A stretch of DNA of 64,000 nt, from contig CP121336.1 in assembly GCA_043553855.1 (NCBI GenBank), forward strand, positions 3,162,001 through 3,226,000. Direction: 5' to 3'. Position numbers and translations under genes: made by a program. The notes below the pieces were generated by a model. The model had not been told where the DNA came from. It was given only the letters and a program-made list of their open reading frames with translations, and did no database searches. Each line of letters begins with the position of its first letter. Position 1 is the first letter of the stretch. Below are positions 43,674 to 52,562 of this stretch, piece by piece. The DNA is from JAUIAS01 sp030425395 (GTDB taxonomy: Bacteria > Pseudomonadota > Alphaproteobacteria > Rhodobacterales > Rhodobacteraceae).

Positions 43674-43708
43674 CTCTTCTTCTGGCCCGAAATACTCCCG
43701 CCGGAGGC
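43674..43708. repeat. Intergenic repeat copy (CTTCTTCTGGCC family)
   Basis: CTCTTCTTCTGGCCCGAAAT, then ACTCCCGCCGGAGGC, lies between the tRNA gene and the 3' end of the peptide-binding protein gene. It matches the inverted copy at 10841-10873 over almost its full length. Confidence 0.7.
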
Positions 43709-43735
43709 TCCGCTGCCCGACAGGGCGCGCAGGGG

Positions 43736-45541
43736 TCATTCCGGTGCGGACCACCAGACATCGGGCATCCATCCGATACGGTCGCCGTAGACGGGGATAT
43801 AGTCGGGGTGACGCAGCCGGGCATCATGGGCGATGCGGGCCTTGTCATATTGCCAGATCGGAATCACATAACGCCCCGCCATCAATGCCCGGTCCATCGC
43901 GCGCACGGCGGCGCGGAATTCGGCCGGGTCCCGGGCGTTCAGCATATGATCAATCATCGCATCCACAGCCGGGTTGCGCGCGCCCATCAGGTTGCGGGTG
44001 CCTTCGGCATCGGCCCGCGCGCTGCCCCAATAGAGCCGCTGTTCATTGCCGGGAGAGAGCGACAGATCCCGGCGGAAATCGGTCATGTCGAAATCCAGCG
44101 TCTGCACCCGCGCGTTATACTGGGCGTTATCCACCCGCGACACGGTTGCGGTGATCCCCAGCCGTTTTAGCGCGCCGGAAAATATATCCACCGCCGATTG
44201 CAGCTCACCCGCGCCCTGACGCAACAGGATATCGAACTGCAGCGGCTGGCCCGCGTCGTTCACGCGCACGCCCTCCGATACGATCCATCCGGCCTCGGTC
44301 AGCAACGCTGCCGCGCGGCGCAGGTTCTTGCGGTTGCGCGCACTGCCATCACCTTGGGGGAGGGCATAGCCATCCAGCGCGCCGGGCAGCAGTGTCGCTG
44401 TGAACGGGACCAGCAGATCGCGGACCCGGCCCGTGGCTGGGCCATCCTGCATGGCCAGTTCGGAACCCGAGAAATAGGAGGTGATACGCGGTTGCGCACC
44501 GCCGGTCAGGGTTTCGTTGATATAGTCGAAATTGAACGCCAGAAGCATTGCCTCGCGCACGCGCCAATCGTCGAAGGGCGGGCGGCGTGTGTTCATCACG
44601 AATCCGGTCATGCCAGATGGTTTGCGGTGTGGAATCTCGGATTTGACCATATCCCCGCGTGTGATCGCGGGAAAATCATAGGCGGTCTTCCACTTTTCGG
44701 CGTTGAATTCACGCACGGCGGTCAGCTCGCCCGCCTTGAAGGCTTCGAACAGGACGGTGTCATCGCCGAAAAATTCGATCCGCATCGTATCGAGGTTGTA
44801 ATGCCCGGCCACCAGCGGCAGGTCGTTGGCCCAATAATCGCGGTTACGCGAAAACGCGACAAAGCGCCCGGGCTCAAAATCGGTCACCACGTAAGGACCG
44901 GTGCCGATGGGCACCGGCGTGAGGCCGGATTGATCAAAGGGGGTATCCGTCCACTGGGATTTCTTGAGGATCGGACGCATCCCCGCGATCAGGGCCAATT
45001 CGCGGTCATTGCCGGAAAAGTCGATGCGCAGGCTGCGCGGTCCGGTCTGCTTGATCGAGGCGATCCGACCCGCCAGCCCGCGATAGCGCAGGTGCCCCTT
45101 GGTGGCCAATGTCTCGTAGGACCAGATCACATCGTCCACGGTAACCGGGCTGCCGTCCGAGAATCGGGCCTCCTCGCGCAGGGTGAATTCCACCCATGAG
45201 CGGTCCTCCGGTAGGGTAACCGATTCGGCCAAAAGTCCATAAAGCGTGAAAGGTTCGTCCCACGATCGGCCCATCAGGCTTTCGTAGGACCAAAAGCGCA
45301 TCTGCCACGGTGGGGTGCCTTTGGGGACAAATGGATTGAGCGAATCGAACCCGCCGGTGTTGCCGAATACAACCCGCCCGCCTTGGGGGGCGTCGGGGTT
45401 GGCATAGGGCAGGGACACAAAATCCGGTGGCAAGGCCGGATCACCATACATAGCTATGCCATGTTGTGGCTGCGGCACCGATTCTGTCGCGGTTGCAAAG
45501 GTTGGAAAAATCAAGCTCAGCGCTGCGATGATTGCGCGCAT
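43736..45541 (-). CDS. Extracellular solute-binding protein, family 5 (peptide/oligopeptide type)
   Basis: This 601-residue periplasmic protein has an N-terminal signal sequence (MRAIIAALSLIFPTFATATE). SBP_bac_5 features are DGSPVTVDDVIWSYE, YVVTDFEPGRFVAFSRN-type strands, and WRVREAMLLAFNFDYIN. It resembles the YejA group of microcin/peptide uptake binding proteins. The frame extends to 45625, but the ATG at 45541 gives a clean signal peptide. The permease and ATPase genes are not next to it here, and the downstream side holds a repeat and a tRNA. Confidence 0.88.
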   Translation of the reverse strand: MRAIIAALSLIFPTFATATESVPQPQHGIAMYGDPALPPDFVSLPYANPDAPQGGRVVFGNTGGFDSLNPFVPKGTPPWQMRFWSYESLMGRSWDEPFTLYGLLAESVTLPEDRSWVEFTLREEARFSDGSPVTVDDVIWSYETLATKGHLRYRGLAGRIASIKQTGPRSLRIDFSGNDRELALIAGMRPILKKSQWTDTPFDQSGLTPVPIGTGPYVVTDFEPGRFVAFSRNRDYWANDLPLVAGHYNLDTMRIEFFGDDTVLFEAFKAGELTAVREFNAEKWKTAYDFPAITRGDMVKSEIPHRKPSGMTGFVMNTRRPPFDDWRVREAMLLAFNFDYINETLTGGAQPRITSYFSGSELAMQDGPATGRVRDLLVPFTATLLPGALDGYALPQGDGSARNRKNLRRAAALLTEAGWIVSEGVRVNDAGQPLQFDILLRQGAGELQSAVDIFSGALKRLGITATVSRVDNAQYNARVQTLDFDMTDFRRDLSLSPGNEQRLYWGSARADAEGTRNLMGARNPAVDAMIDHMLNARDPAEFRAAVRAMDRALMAGRYVIPIWQYDKARIAHDARLRHPDYIPVYGDRIGWMPDVWWSAPE

Positions 45542-45644
45542 CTTATGGAAATAATCTGGTCCCAATTTTGCAACAATCCTGCTCTTGCCTTGTTTTCTTG
45601 ACACAAAGGCTACCCATGGATTCACGTCTTTTCAAACTTTTAGC

Positions 45645-45673
45645 TTGGATGCCAGCGCGGAATTGCTTATAAA
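45645..45673 (+). promoter_or_regulatory. Predicted promoter of a candidate small RNA
   Basis: TTGGAT (45645-45650) and TATAAA (45668-45673) are exactly 17 nt apart. No plus-strand gene follows before the strong terminator at 45729-45756. Confidence 0.65.
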
Positions 45674-45679
45674 GAGGGC

Positions 45680-45756
45680 ACTGCTCGATAGGTTTCTTGC
45701 CTGTATGAAACCTGCCTCAATAACTTAACGCCAGCTTCGTGCTGGCGTTTTTTTTT
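45680..45756 (+). ncRNA. Candidate trans-acting small RNA, about 77 nt
   Basis: It is predicted from an orphan promoter and orphan terminator between two minus-strand genes. The RNA would have a 5' hairpin AGGTTTC/GAAACCT (45690-45696 with 45707-45713) and a single-stranded linker GCCTCAATAACTTAA. A terminator hairpin CGCCAGC/GCTGGCG with nine T residues follows. This hairpin-linker-terminator layout is typical of Hfq-dependent sRNAs. No reading frame is visible. I did not recognise a named family. Confidence 0.6.
45729..45756 (+). terminator. Strong rho-independent terminator of the candidate small RNA
   Basis: A 7-bp perfect GC-rich stem CGCCAGC/GCTGGCG with loop TTCGT is followed by nine T residues. 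No plus-strand protein gene lies upstream of it. Confidence 0.85.
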
Positions 45757-45829
45757 GATCCGATGCGAGCGGGTTAGGCGGGGCGGGACCGGTGGCACAA
45801 GCCGCGATTCCGCCGCCTGGTCCTGGGGG

Positions 45830-46885
45830 TCAAGTCCCGTGCCACACCCGGCCAAGCGCGGCCATCCAGTTTTCAAAGGCGATCTTTTCAATGCGGGTGC
45901 TGGAATAGCCATGCGCCTCCATCGCGGCCACCAGAAGTGGCAGTCCGGCGGCATCCGCGATGTCGGCTGGCACCACGGCCCCGTCGAAATCAGACCCCAG
46001 TGCCACGTGATCTTCGCCCATCAAGGCGATCATATGGTCGAGGTGCGCCAGCATCACCGACAGCGGCGTATCCGCAACCATGCGCCCATCCGGGCGCAAC
46101 ATTGCGGTGGCAAAGTTCAATCCGACGATCCCGCCGCTGTCGGCAATGGCGCGGAGCTGTCTATCGGTCAGGTTGCGTGAGTGCGGGCACAGGGCGTGGG
46201 CATTGGAATGGGTCGCGACCAGAGGCACACCCATATCTGCCACATCCCAGAAACCCGCCTCGGTCATGTGCGACAGGTCAACGAGAATACCCAGTTCGGC
46301 GCAGCGGCTGACAAGGGCACGTCCGGCTTCGGTCAGGCCGCCGCCGGTATCAGGGCCGGACGGAAAGCGGAACGGCACCCCGTCGCAGAACCGGGTCGGA
46401 CGCGACCAGACCGGCCCCAGAGAGCGCAGGCCCGCACGCCACAGGACATCCAGTTCGGCCAGTCCCGCACCGATGGCCTCGGCCCCCTCAAGATGCAGGA
46501 TTGCCGCCGGCACGTTCATATCTCGCGCGCGCCGGATCGCGGGCACGCTGTTGCAAATCATCAACTGGCCGGCGTGGTCCAGTCGCGACAGGATTGACGC
46601 CTGTTCCATTACCACGCGCAGGGCATAATCCTGTGCAAGTTCATCTGGAAGTGGCAGATCGTAAGATGCGCTTTGCATTTTTTCCATTATGTCGCCGATC
46701 TCTACAGGCGACGGCACCCAAATTGCGCAAAACCCGCCCACCATGCCGCCGCGCGCCATGCGTGGCGCATCCAGATGGCCCTCCGCACCGCGCCCGTCGC
46801 GAAACAGCGCGACCGGATCGGCATCCCGCGCCATCCACAGCCGTGTGAGTAGATCGTTGTGCCCGTCAAAGATCGCCGTTGTCAT
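45830..46885 (-). CDS. Membrane dipeptidase (peptidase M19)
   Basis: This 351-residue zinc dipeptidase has FDGHNDLL at the N-terminus (His9, Asp11), the bridging Glu in ILHLEGAEAIG, then LVDLSHMTEAGFWD and ATHSNAHAL with zinc His residues, and ALGSDFDG near the end. Bacterial members cleave dipeptides, sometimes D-containing or renal-dipeptidase-type substrates. No signal peptide is present. The neighbour downstream on the same strand is the peptide-binding protein gene, which fits peptide uptake and use, but the candidate sRNA lies between them. Confidence 0.9.
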   Translation of the reverse strand: MTTAIFDGHNDLLTRLWMARDADPVALFRDGRGAEGHLDAPRMARGGMVGGFCAIWVPSPVEIGDIMEKMQSASYDLPLPDELAQDYALRVVMEQASILSRLDHAGQLMICNSVPAIRRARDMNVPAAILHLEGAEAIGAGLAELDVLWRAGLRSLGPVWSRPTRFCDGVPFRFPSGPDTGGGLTEAGRALVSRCAELGILVDLSHMTEAGFWDVADMGVPLVATHSNAHALCPHSRNLTDRQLRAIADSGGIVGLNFATAMLRPDGRMVADTPLSVMLAHLDHMIALMGEDHVALGSDFDGAVVPADIADAAGLPLLVAAMEAHGYSSTRIEKIAFENWMAALGRVWHGT

Positions 46886-47057
46886 GCTGTGCCCCTTTTA
46901 TTGCTGCGCGGCTATTGGCGCGGCGTGTCCTGCCCCGGTGCATATACTGGCCTGCCAGCCGGGTTTTGCCTAGGGCGCAGAATGGCGTTTTCTTTGCAGG
47001 TGCAGCATGGCACTGTGGTGTGAACCGAATTCTAGGCTTTGTTAAAGGGAACCTGAT

Positions 47058-47843
47058 ATGTCGAACAGCACGATGCTCAAGGGAAAAACCGCCGTTATCA
47101 CCGGATCGAACTCAGGCATTGGCCTTGGGGTGGCATGGGAACTGGCGCGCGCGGGGGCCGATGTGGTTCTCAATTCCTTTACCGACCGGGACGAAGACCA
47201 CGCCATCGCCACCCGCATCGCCGAAGAAACCGGCGTGAGCGCGCGCTATATCCAGGCGGATATGTCCAAAGGCGATGACTGTCGCGCCCTGATCGAAAAG
47301 GCCGGAGCCTGCGATATTCTGGTCAACAATGCCGGCATTCAGCATGTCGCCCCGATCGACGAATTCCCGGTCGAAAAATGGGATGCGATCATCGCGATCA
47401 ACATGAATTCGGCCTTTCACACAACCGCTGTCGCGCTGCCGATGATGCGCAAGGCAGGATGGGGACGCGTGGTCAACATCGCATCGGCACACGGTTTGAC
47501 CGCATCGCCCTTCAAGGCGGCCTATATCGCGGCCAAGCACGGCGTGGTGGGCATGACCAAGACCGTGGCACTTGAAACGGCCCGCGAACACATCACCGCG
47601 AATGCGATCTGTCCAGGTTACGTGCTGACGCCGCTGGTCGAGGCGCAAATCCCCGACACGGCCCGCAAATATGACATGAGCGAGGAAGAGGTGACGCAAA
47701 AGGTGATCCTCGAGCGTCAGCCGTCCAAGGAATTTGCCACCGTGGAACAGATTGGTGGCACGACGGTGTTCCTGTGTTCAGATGCGGCCGCTCAGATCAC
47801 CGGCACGACGATCAGCGTTGACGGTGGCTGGACGGCGCTTTGA
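47058..47843 (+). CDS. 3-hydroxybutyrate dehydrogenase
   Basis: This 261-residue SDR has TGSNSGIG for NAD binding and NNAGIQHV. The catalytic Ser-Tyr-Lys lie in NIASAHGL and AAYIAAKHG, and the C-terminus ends TISVDGGWTA. The motifs NAGIQHVAPI and ANAICPGYVLTPLVE are characteristic of D-3-hydroxybutyrate dehydrogenases, which oxidise the monomer released from polyhydroxybutyrate to acetoacetate. A patatin-like gene follows, a common pairing in this group. The start has AAAGGGAACCTGAT as ribosome-binding site. Confidence 0.88.
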   Translation: MSNSTMLKGKTAVITGSNSGIGLGVAWELARAGADVVLNSFTDRDEDHAIATRIAEETGVSARYIQADMSKGDDCRALIEKAGACDILVNNAGIQHVAPIDEFPVEKWDAIIAINMNSAFHTTAVALPMMRKAGWGRVVNIASAHGLTASPFKAAYIAAKHGVVGMTKTVALETAREHITANAICPGYVLTPLVEAQIPDTARKYDMSEEEVTQKVILERQPSKEFATVEQIGGTTVFLCSDAAAQITGTTISVDGGWTAL

Positions 47844-47864
47844 CGCGATGCGGTTCAGGTAAAA

Positions 47865-47966
47865 GGCGGCGGGGGGCTCTGCTCCCTGCACCCCGGACGG
47901 GGTGTATATAATTGGCGGCGGGGGGCTCTGCCCCCCGCACCCCCCGGGATATTTCTAGCAAGAGAA
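47865..47966. repeat. Direct repeat GGCGGCGGGGGGCTCTGC, two copies, plus GC-rich tail
   Basis: The 18-bp unit occurs at 47865-47882 and 47914-47931, 49 bp apart, each followed by a C-rich arm that can form a hairpin (GGGGGGCTCTGCCCCCC). It lies between the dehydrogenase and the patatin gene, and its second copy ends in CCGGGATATTTCTAGCAAGA, distantly like the repeat family at other gene ends. Confidence 0.65.
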
Positions 47967-48020
47967 AAAGGGGGGGCGGGATTTCTTGGGGTTGGTGTTG
48001 GGTGAAAAGGATTTGGCAGC

Positions 48021-49055
48021 GTGGGTGAGGTAAAGCGGATCAGTCTGGGTTTGCAGGGTGGCGGTGCGCATGGAGCGTTTACCTGGGGGGCGCTGGACCG
48101 GTTGTTGCGCGAAGAGCGGATCGAGATCGCCGCCATGTCGGGCACGTCCGCAGGGGCGTTGAACGGGGCGGCTGTAAAGTCGGGAATGATCCGCGGAGGC
48201 CGTGCGGGCGCGCGGGCGGCCCTGGATGATCTGTGGCGGCGGGTTGGAGCGATTGGCGATTTGCGGCTTGGGGCGTGGTTGCAACAGGTCGATCTGGGGC
48301 AGGTCAGCCGGGCACTGACCCTGTCGCCGCCCTTTGCGATGGCGGATGCGCTGTCGCGAATGGTGTCGCCCTATGCCTATGGCCCGTTCTATCGCAACCC
48401 ATTGCGCGGGATCGTGGAGGCGTTCGATTTTGACGAGGTCTGTGCCAGCGAAGGACCGCGTCTGTGCGTGGGGGCGACCCGCGTCAGCACTGGCAAGATC
48501 CGCGTGTTCGAGGGGCAGGAGATCACCACCGATGCGATCCTTGCCTCGGCCTGTTTGCCCACGATGTTTCAGGCGGTCGAGATCCCGGATCCCGACACCG
48601 GAGAAACCGAGGCCTATTGGGATGGAGGTTACAGTGGCAATCCGGCGTTGTTTCCGTTGTTCACGGCGCAAATGCCCGGCGACATCGTGATCATCAATAT
48701 CAACCCGCTGGAGCGGGCCGAGACACCGCGCACCCCGCATCAAATCCAGAACCGCATCAACGAGATCAGTTTCAACTCGTCTCTGCTGCGTGAATTGCGC
48801 GCCATCGCCTTTGTGCAGCGTCTGCTGGATCGGGGCACGGTGGGCGAAGACGAGATGAAGCGTCTGCGCATTCACATGATTGCCGATGATGTGCTGATGA
48901 ACGATCTGTCCGTGGCGACCAAACTGGTGCCCACGCCGCTGGTTCTGGCGCGGTTGAAATCCGCAGGTGAGGCGGCGGCAGAGGCCTTTCTGGCCCGGCA
49001 CTTTGACGATATCGGGGCACGCGGCAGCGTGGATTTGCGTGCGATGCTTGATTAG
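48021..49055 (+). CDS. Patatin-like phospholipase family protein
   Basis: This 344-residue protein starts at GTG 48021. It has the oxyanion motif LQGGGAHGAF, the nucleophile motif MSGTSAGAL with Ser43, and the catalytic Asp in YWDGGYSGNP. Such hydrolases have a Ser-Asp dyad and act on lipids. In polyhydroxybutyrate producers a patatin-like enzyme next to the dehydrogenase may help break down the polymer. That role is inference. The C-terminal half has a helical lid and ends GSVDLRAMLD. Confidence 0.85.
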   Translation: MGEVKRISLGLQGGGAHGAFTWGALDRLLREERIEIAAMSGTSAGALNGAAVKSGMIRGGRAGARAALDDLWRRVGAIGDLRLGAWLQQVDLGQVSRALTLSPPFAMADALSRMVSPYAYGPFYRNPLRGIVEAFDFDEVCASEGPRLCVGATRVSTGKIRVFEGQEITTDAILASACLPTMFQAVEIPDPDTGETEAYWDGGYSGNPALFPLFTAQMPGDIVIININPLERAETPRTPHQIQNRINEISFNSSLLRELRAIAFVQRLLDRGTVGEDEMKRLRIHMIADDVLMNDLSVATKLVPTPLVLARLKSAGEAAAEAFLARHFDDIGARGSVDLRAMLD

Positions 49056-49090
49056 GCCGAATTCGGTGAAAGGATCAGCCGGTGCCTGCG

Positions 49091-49792
49091 TTACTGCGCG
49101 GCCATGGCCTCTACCGCCTGTTTTGCTTCTTGGCCTTCGGGATAGACAAGCCCGGCGGAAATCACCAGCTTGGCGGATTCCTCGATGGTCATGTCCAGTT
49201 CGACCACGTCACGCTTTGGCACGAAGAGAAGAAAGCCGGATGTCGGGTTTGGCGTGGTGGGCAGGAAGATGGACACAAGCCCATCGTCCATCGGAATGCG
49301 TTCGGCGATTTCGCCCTTGGCCTGGGTCGAGATAAAGCCGATGGCCCAGATCCCCTTGCGCGGGTATTCGATCAGGCATGCCTTCTCGAACGTGCGTTCG
49401 GATTGGGCGAACACGGTTTCAGCGATCTGCTTGATCCCGGAATAGATCGACCGCACCACCGGGGTGCGTGCCACGACGCTTTCGGCCCATCGCAGCAGGG
49501 ACCGGCCGATCAGCCCCTTGGCGACCCAGCCGACAACAACGGTGAACACCAGAAAGAAAATCACGCCAACGCCGCGCAGGTTGATCCCGATATATTGTTC
49601 GGGATTGAACCGGGTCGGCACCAGCGGCAGCACAAAACCGTCCACCCATCCCATCAGCGTCCACAACAGCCAGATGGTCAGACCGATCGGCATGATGACG
49701 ATCAGACCGGTCAGGAACGCGCCGCGCAACCGGCTAATCAGGCCGGGTCTGCGTGCAGGGGTGATCGGGTCCGCGTCGAAGGGTGTGGTCAT
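49091..49792 (-). CDS. DUF502 membrane protein
   Basis: This 233-residue protein has two N-terminal membrane segments (about 25-50, GLIVIMPIGLTIWLLW, and 74-95, GVGVIFFLVFTVVVGWVAKG). The DUF502 core follows: RTPVVRSIYSGIKQIAET, then PRKGIWAIGFIST and PNPTSGFLLFVPK. The family's function is unknown in bacteria. It converges with the patatin gene, 36 nt apart. Confidence 0.88.
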   Translation of the reverse strand: MTTPFDADPITPARRPGLISRLRGAFLTGLIVIMPIGLTIWLLWTLMGWVDGFVLPLVPTRFNPEQYIGINLRGVGVIFFLVFTVVVGWVAKGLIGRSLLRWAESVVARTPVVRSIYSGIKQIAETVFAQSERTFEKACLIEYPRKGIWAIGFISTQAKGEIAERIPMDDGLVSIFLPTTPNPTSGFLLFVPKRDVVELDMTIEESAKLVISAGLVYPEGQEAKQAVEAMAAQ

Positions 49793-49871
49793 GATCCGTG
49801 CGTCTTGTCCATGAACTGAAGTTAGGTTGCCGCAGCGATAACTACAATGGTCCCGATGCGATTCTCATGCG

Positions 49872-50786
49872 TCATGTTGGCGATCTGCCCAAGGCTTGGG
49901 CAACTTCGGCGGCAAGGCGCGCATTGTTGCGAACCAGCGCGATATTCGTGACGAGGGACCGGCCTTGCGTGGCCTCAAAAATTCGCTGCAAAAGGAACGG
50001 GGTCACCGCTTTGCCGGTGATATTCTGTGCCTGCGCGGCCTCAAGGGCATCTTCGATCACCGGCACCAGATCCTCGCGGGGGATTTCATCGGCCACGGGC
50101 ACCGGGTTGGCGATCAGGTGACCGCCCGTCAGCCCCAAGGCGGTGCGCATACGCACCGCATCGGCGATTTGTTGTGCGGTATCCATCCGAAGCGGTGCCG
50201 CCAACCCTGACTGGCGCGACCAGAAGGCGGGCAGATCGTCCTGACCGACCGCGATCACTGGCACACCGAGCGTTTCCAGCACCTCAAGCGTCTTGGGAAG
50301 GTCCAGAATGGCCTTTGCTCCGGCAGCAACCACGGTGACCGGGGTGCGGGCCAGTTCTTGAAGGTCGGCGGAGATGTCAAAGCTGGTCTCGGCCCCGCGA
50401 TGCACGCCGCCGATGCCGCCGGTGGCAAAGACCGCGATCCCCGCGTGATGGGCGGCGATCATCGTGGCCGCGACGGTGGTTGCCCCGGTGCCGCCCCGCG
50501 CGATGCAGGCGGCCAGATCGGCACGCGACAGCTTGGCCACGTCCTTGGACAGCGCCAGCGCATCAAGCTCTTCACTGGTCAGACCGATGTGCAGCCGACC
50601 GTTCAGCACGGCAATTGTCGCGGGGACCGCGCCTGCGTCGCGAATGTCGTCTTCGACGAGGCGGGCGGTATCGCGGTTCTGCGGCCATGGCATGCCGTGG
50701 GTGATGATGGTGCTTTCAAGGGCGACGATGGGGTGGTTGGCGGCGCGCGCGGCGGCCACTTCGGGCGAGACGGTCAAGGGGATCAC
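49872..50786 (-). CDS. psuG: Pseudouridine-5'-phosphate glycosidase
   Basis: This 304-residue enzyme starts near VSPEVAAARAANHPIVALES and contains the family's ALESTIITHGMPWPQN, ARGGTGATTVAATMIAA and FATGGIGGVHRG motifs, with a Lys/Asp active site. It splits pseudouridine monophosphate into uracil and ribose 5-phosphate. Its start overlaps the kinase stop by 4 nt, so the two steps of pseudouridine breakdown are co-translated. Confidence 0.93.
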   Translation of the reverse strand: MIPLTVSPEVAAARAANHPIVALESTIITHGMPWPQNRDTARLVEDDIRDAGAVPATIAVLNGRLHIGLTSEELDALALSKDVAKLSRADLAACIARGGTGATTVAATMIAAHHAGIAVFATGGIGGVHRGAETSFDISADLQELARTPVTVVAAGAKAILDLPKTLEVLETLGVPVIAVGQDDLPAFWSRQSGLAAPLRMDTAQQIADAVRMRTALGLTGGHLIANPVPVADEIPREDLVPVIEDALEAAQAQNITGKAVTPFLLQRIFEATQGRSLVTNIALVRNNARLAAEVAQALGRSPT

Positions 50787-51679
50787 AGCGGGGTTTCTCC
50801 TGAAACATAGCGGGCGGCGGCCTCAAGGGCGCGGGGCAGGGCGGCGGCGGGATCTTCCCCCGCGCGTTCCGCGGCGATGTGGGCGGCCATGAACGTATCG
50901 CCGGCACCGGTCACGCGGGTGACCAGAACCTGCGGCGGACGTGCGGTCAGCGTTTCGGTGCCCGCGCGGGCCTCGGCAGCGTCATCGCCGCCGTTGGTGA
51001 CCAGAACCCGTGCCGCGCCCCGCGCCACGAGCGCCTGCGCAGCGGTGGTGCTGTCGGGGAACTGATCGGCGCAGAGGATGCCTGCTTCTTCAAGGTTGAC
51101 ATAAAGCGTGCCGCGATTGTGTGCGATGAACGGGTTGAGCCGTTCCGCCTTGCCCGGAGAGGCAGGGGCCACGCGCAGGTCGGCTTGGGCGAACATGTCA
51201 TCCCGCGCAATGCGTTCCAGCAGCGGTCGGGTCAGGTTGCCATCAAGTGCAACCGGTCCGCGCCACGGAGCAGTGGCCGTGCCAAGTCGCCCATCGGCCA
51301 GCGGGCGCAGGATCTTGTCGCCTGCGGCTTCGAGGGAATGGGCGTCGGCGATCGCCGCGAACAGGCCATTGGCGCCTTCGATGGCCATATAGCGGTCCGT
51401 GGGCAGATCGTCCGAACGATAGACGTATTCGGTCTCAAGCCCCAGATCTTCGGCAGCGGCGATCAGTTCGTGACCTTCGGCATCACGGCCAACGGCGCTG
51501 AGCAGTGCGGGACGCAATCCGAAGCGCGCCAGCGTCATCGCGATATTCAGCGCCACGCCGCCGGGCAGACGGCTGATGCGGCCCGGCACGTCCGACCCCT
51601 GCCGCATCACCGAGGCAGAACGCCCGATGATGTCCCAAAGGACCGAGCCGATGCACAGGATATCGGGATGTCTGATCAT
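50783..51679 (-). CDS. psuK: PfkB-family carbohydrate kinase, probable pseudouridine kinase
   Basis: This 298-residue ribokinase-fold protein has the first PfkB motif LPGGVALNIAMTLARFG and the catalytic VTRVTGAGDTFMAAH. Overlap with psuG indicates that it phosphorylates pseudouridine to feed that enzyme. The frame extends to 51718, but ATG 51679 gives the PDILCIGSVLWDI start of the family. Confidence 0.85.
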   Translation of the reverse strand: MIRHPDILCIGSVLWDIIGRSASVMRQGSDVPGRISRLPGGVALNIAMTLARFGLRPALLSAVGRDAEGHELIAAAEDLGLETEYVYRSDDLPTDRYMAIEGANGLFAAIADAHSLEAAGDKILRPLADGRLGTATAPWRGPVALDGNLTRPLLERIARDDMFAQADLRVAPASPGKAERLNPFIAHNRGTLYVNLEEAGILCADQFPDSTTAAQALVARGAARVLVTNGGDDAAEARAGTETLTARPPQVLVTRVTGAGDTFMAAHIAAERAGEDPAAALPRALEAAARYVSGETPL

Positions 51680-51728
51680 CGGTCCGTTGTGGCCTGACAG
51701 GCGCGTCTGCGCAAGCACGAAGCCCGCG

Positions 51729-52562
51729 CTAGGGCGCGTCAGGCGCGCGAAAGGTCAACCCGGCCCAGAGCGTCTCCCAGACCGCCTTGCCTCCGTCCGG
51801 GGCCGGACGCAGGACCACCGCATCAAGCAGGTATTCAGCCCCGTGCCGCAAAGGGATCAGAGCCTGCCCGCGCGCGTCCGTGCGGGTGGTGGAGATCGTA
51901 ACGGTTTCATCGCGACGGCGTTCAAAAATCTCGATCTGGGCATCGGCGCGTGGTGCGCCCTGATAGAGCAGCAGCAGGGGCAGGCTGCCTGCCGATCCGG
52001 TCCCATCGCCAGGCGCAAGGGAATCGGTATAAGGGTTGGCAAGAGCCACGAATTCCGTTGCCAGCCCCAGCGCGCGATCCTGACCCGCGCCAGTCCCCAC
52101 CGCAACCAGCGCCTTGACATGGCGGGTGTAGCTTTCGGTAAACCCGTCCATCGGCAGGCCACGGGCCTCGTGGCGGGCACGGATGTCGGGAAATCCCTTG
52201 TGATCGGCAAAAGACGCGAATTTTTCCCATGTCTTGTAGGAAACGGTGCTGGGAGTGGTTTCATGGGCGATGACCAACAGCCCGTCTTCGGGGCTGGTCC
52301 ATGCAAAGGCAGGGTTGTCTCCGGACCGCGCGCCCGCGTCCGCACGCTCATCTCCAAGGACACGGTCAAACAGCGTGCTGCGCCGGTCAAAAAAGGGCAG
52401 GCCCACGCCTTTGAAGTTCTCGCCATTGCGGAACCGGGCGCGGATTTCTTCTTGCACAGCGACCTGATAATGCTCAGGTTCTATCCAGAATTCATGAGCT
52501 GATGCGGTGACGGCGTTCACGCTTAGGGCCACCAGCGCAGCAATCGACAGGCGGGACCACAT
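51729..52562 (-). CDS. DUF4198 periplasmic protein
   Basis: This 277-residue protein has a signal peptide (MWSRLSIAALVALSVNAVTASA) ending before HEFWIEPEHYQV, the DUF4198 opening. This family forms beta-sandwich proteins linked to nickel or cobalt uptake, and the motif starts right after the signal. The gene diverges from a HupE/UreJ-type membrane protein, which supports a metal link. The ATG at 52562 has GAGAGGAATTTTGCC upstream. An in-frame ATG at 52583 is the alternative. psuK follows 49 nt downstream. Confidence 0.75.
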   Translation of the reverse strand: MWSRLSIAALVALSVNAVTASAHEFWIEPEHYQVAVQEEIRARFRNGENFKGVGLPFFDRRSTLFDRVLGDERADAGARSGDNPAFAWTSPEDGLLVIAHETTPSTVSYKTWEKFASFADHKGFPDIRARHEARGLPMDGFTESYTRHVKALVAVGTGAGQDRALGLATEFVALANPYTDSLAPGDGTGSAGSLPLLLLYQGAPRADAQIEIFERRRDETVTISTTRTDARGQALIPLRHGAEYLLDAVVLRPAPDGGKAVWETLWAGLTFRAPDAP

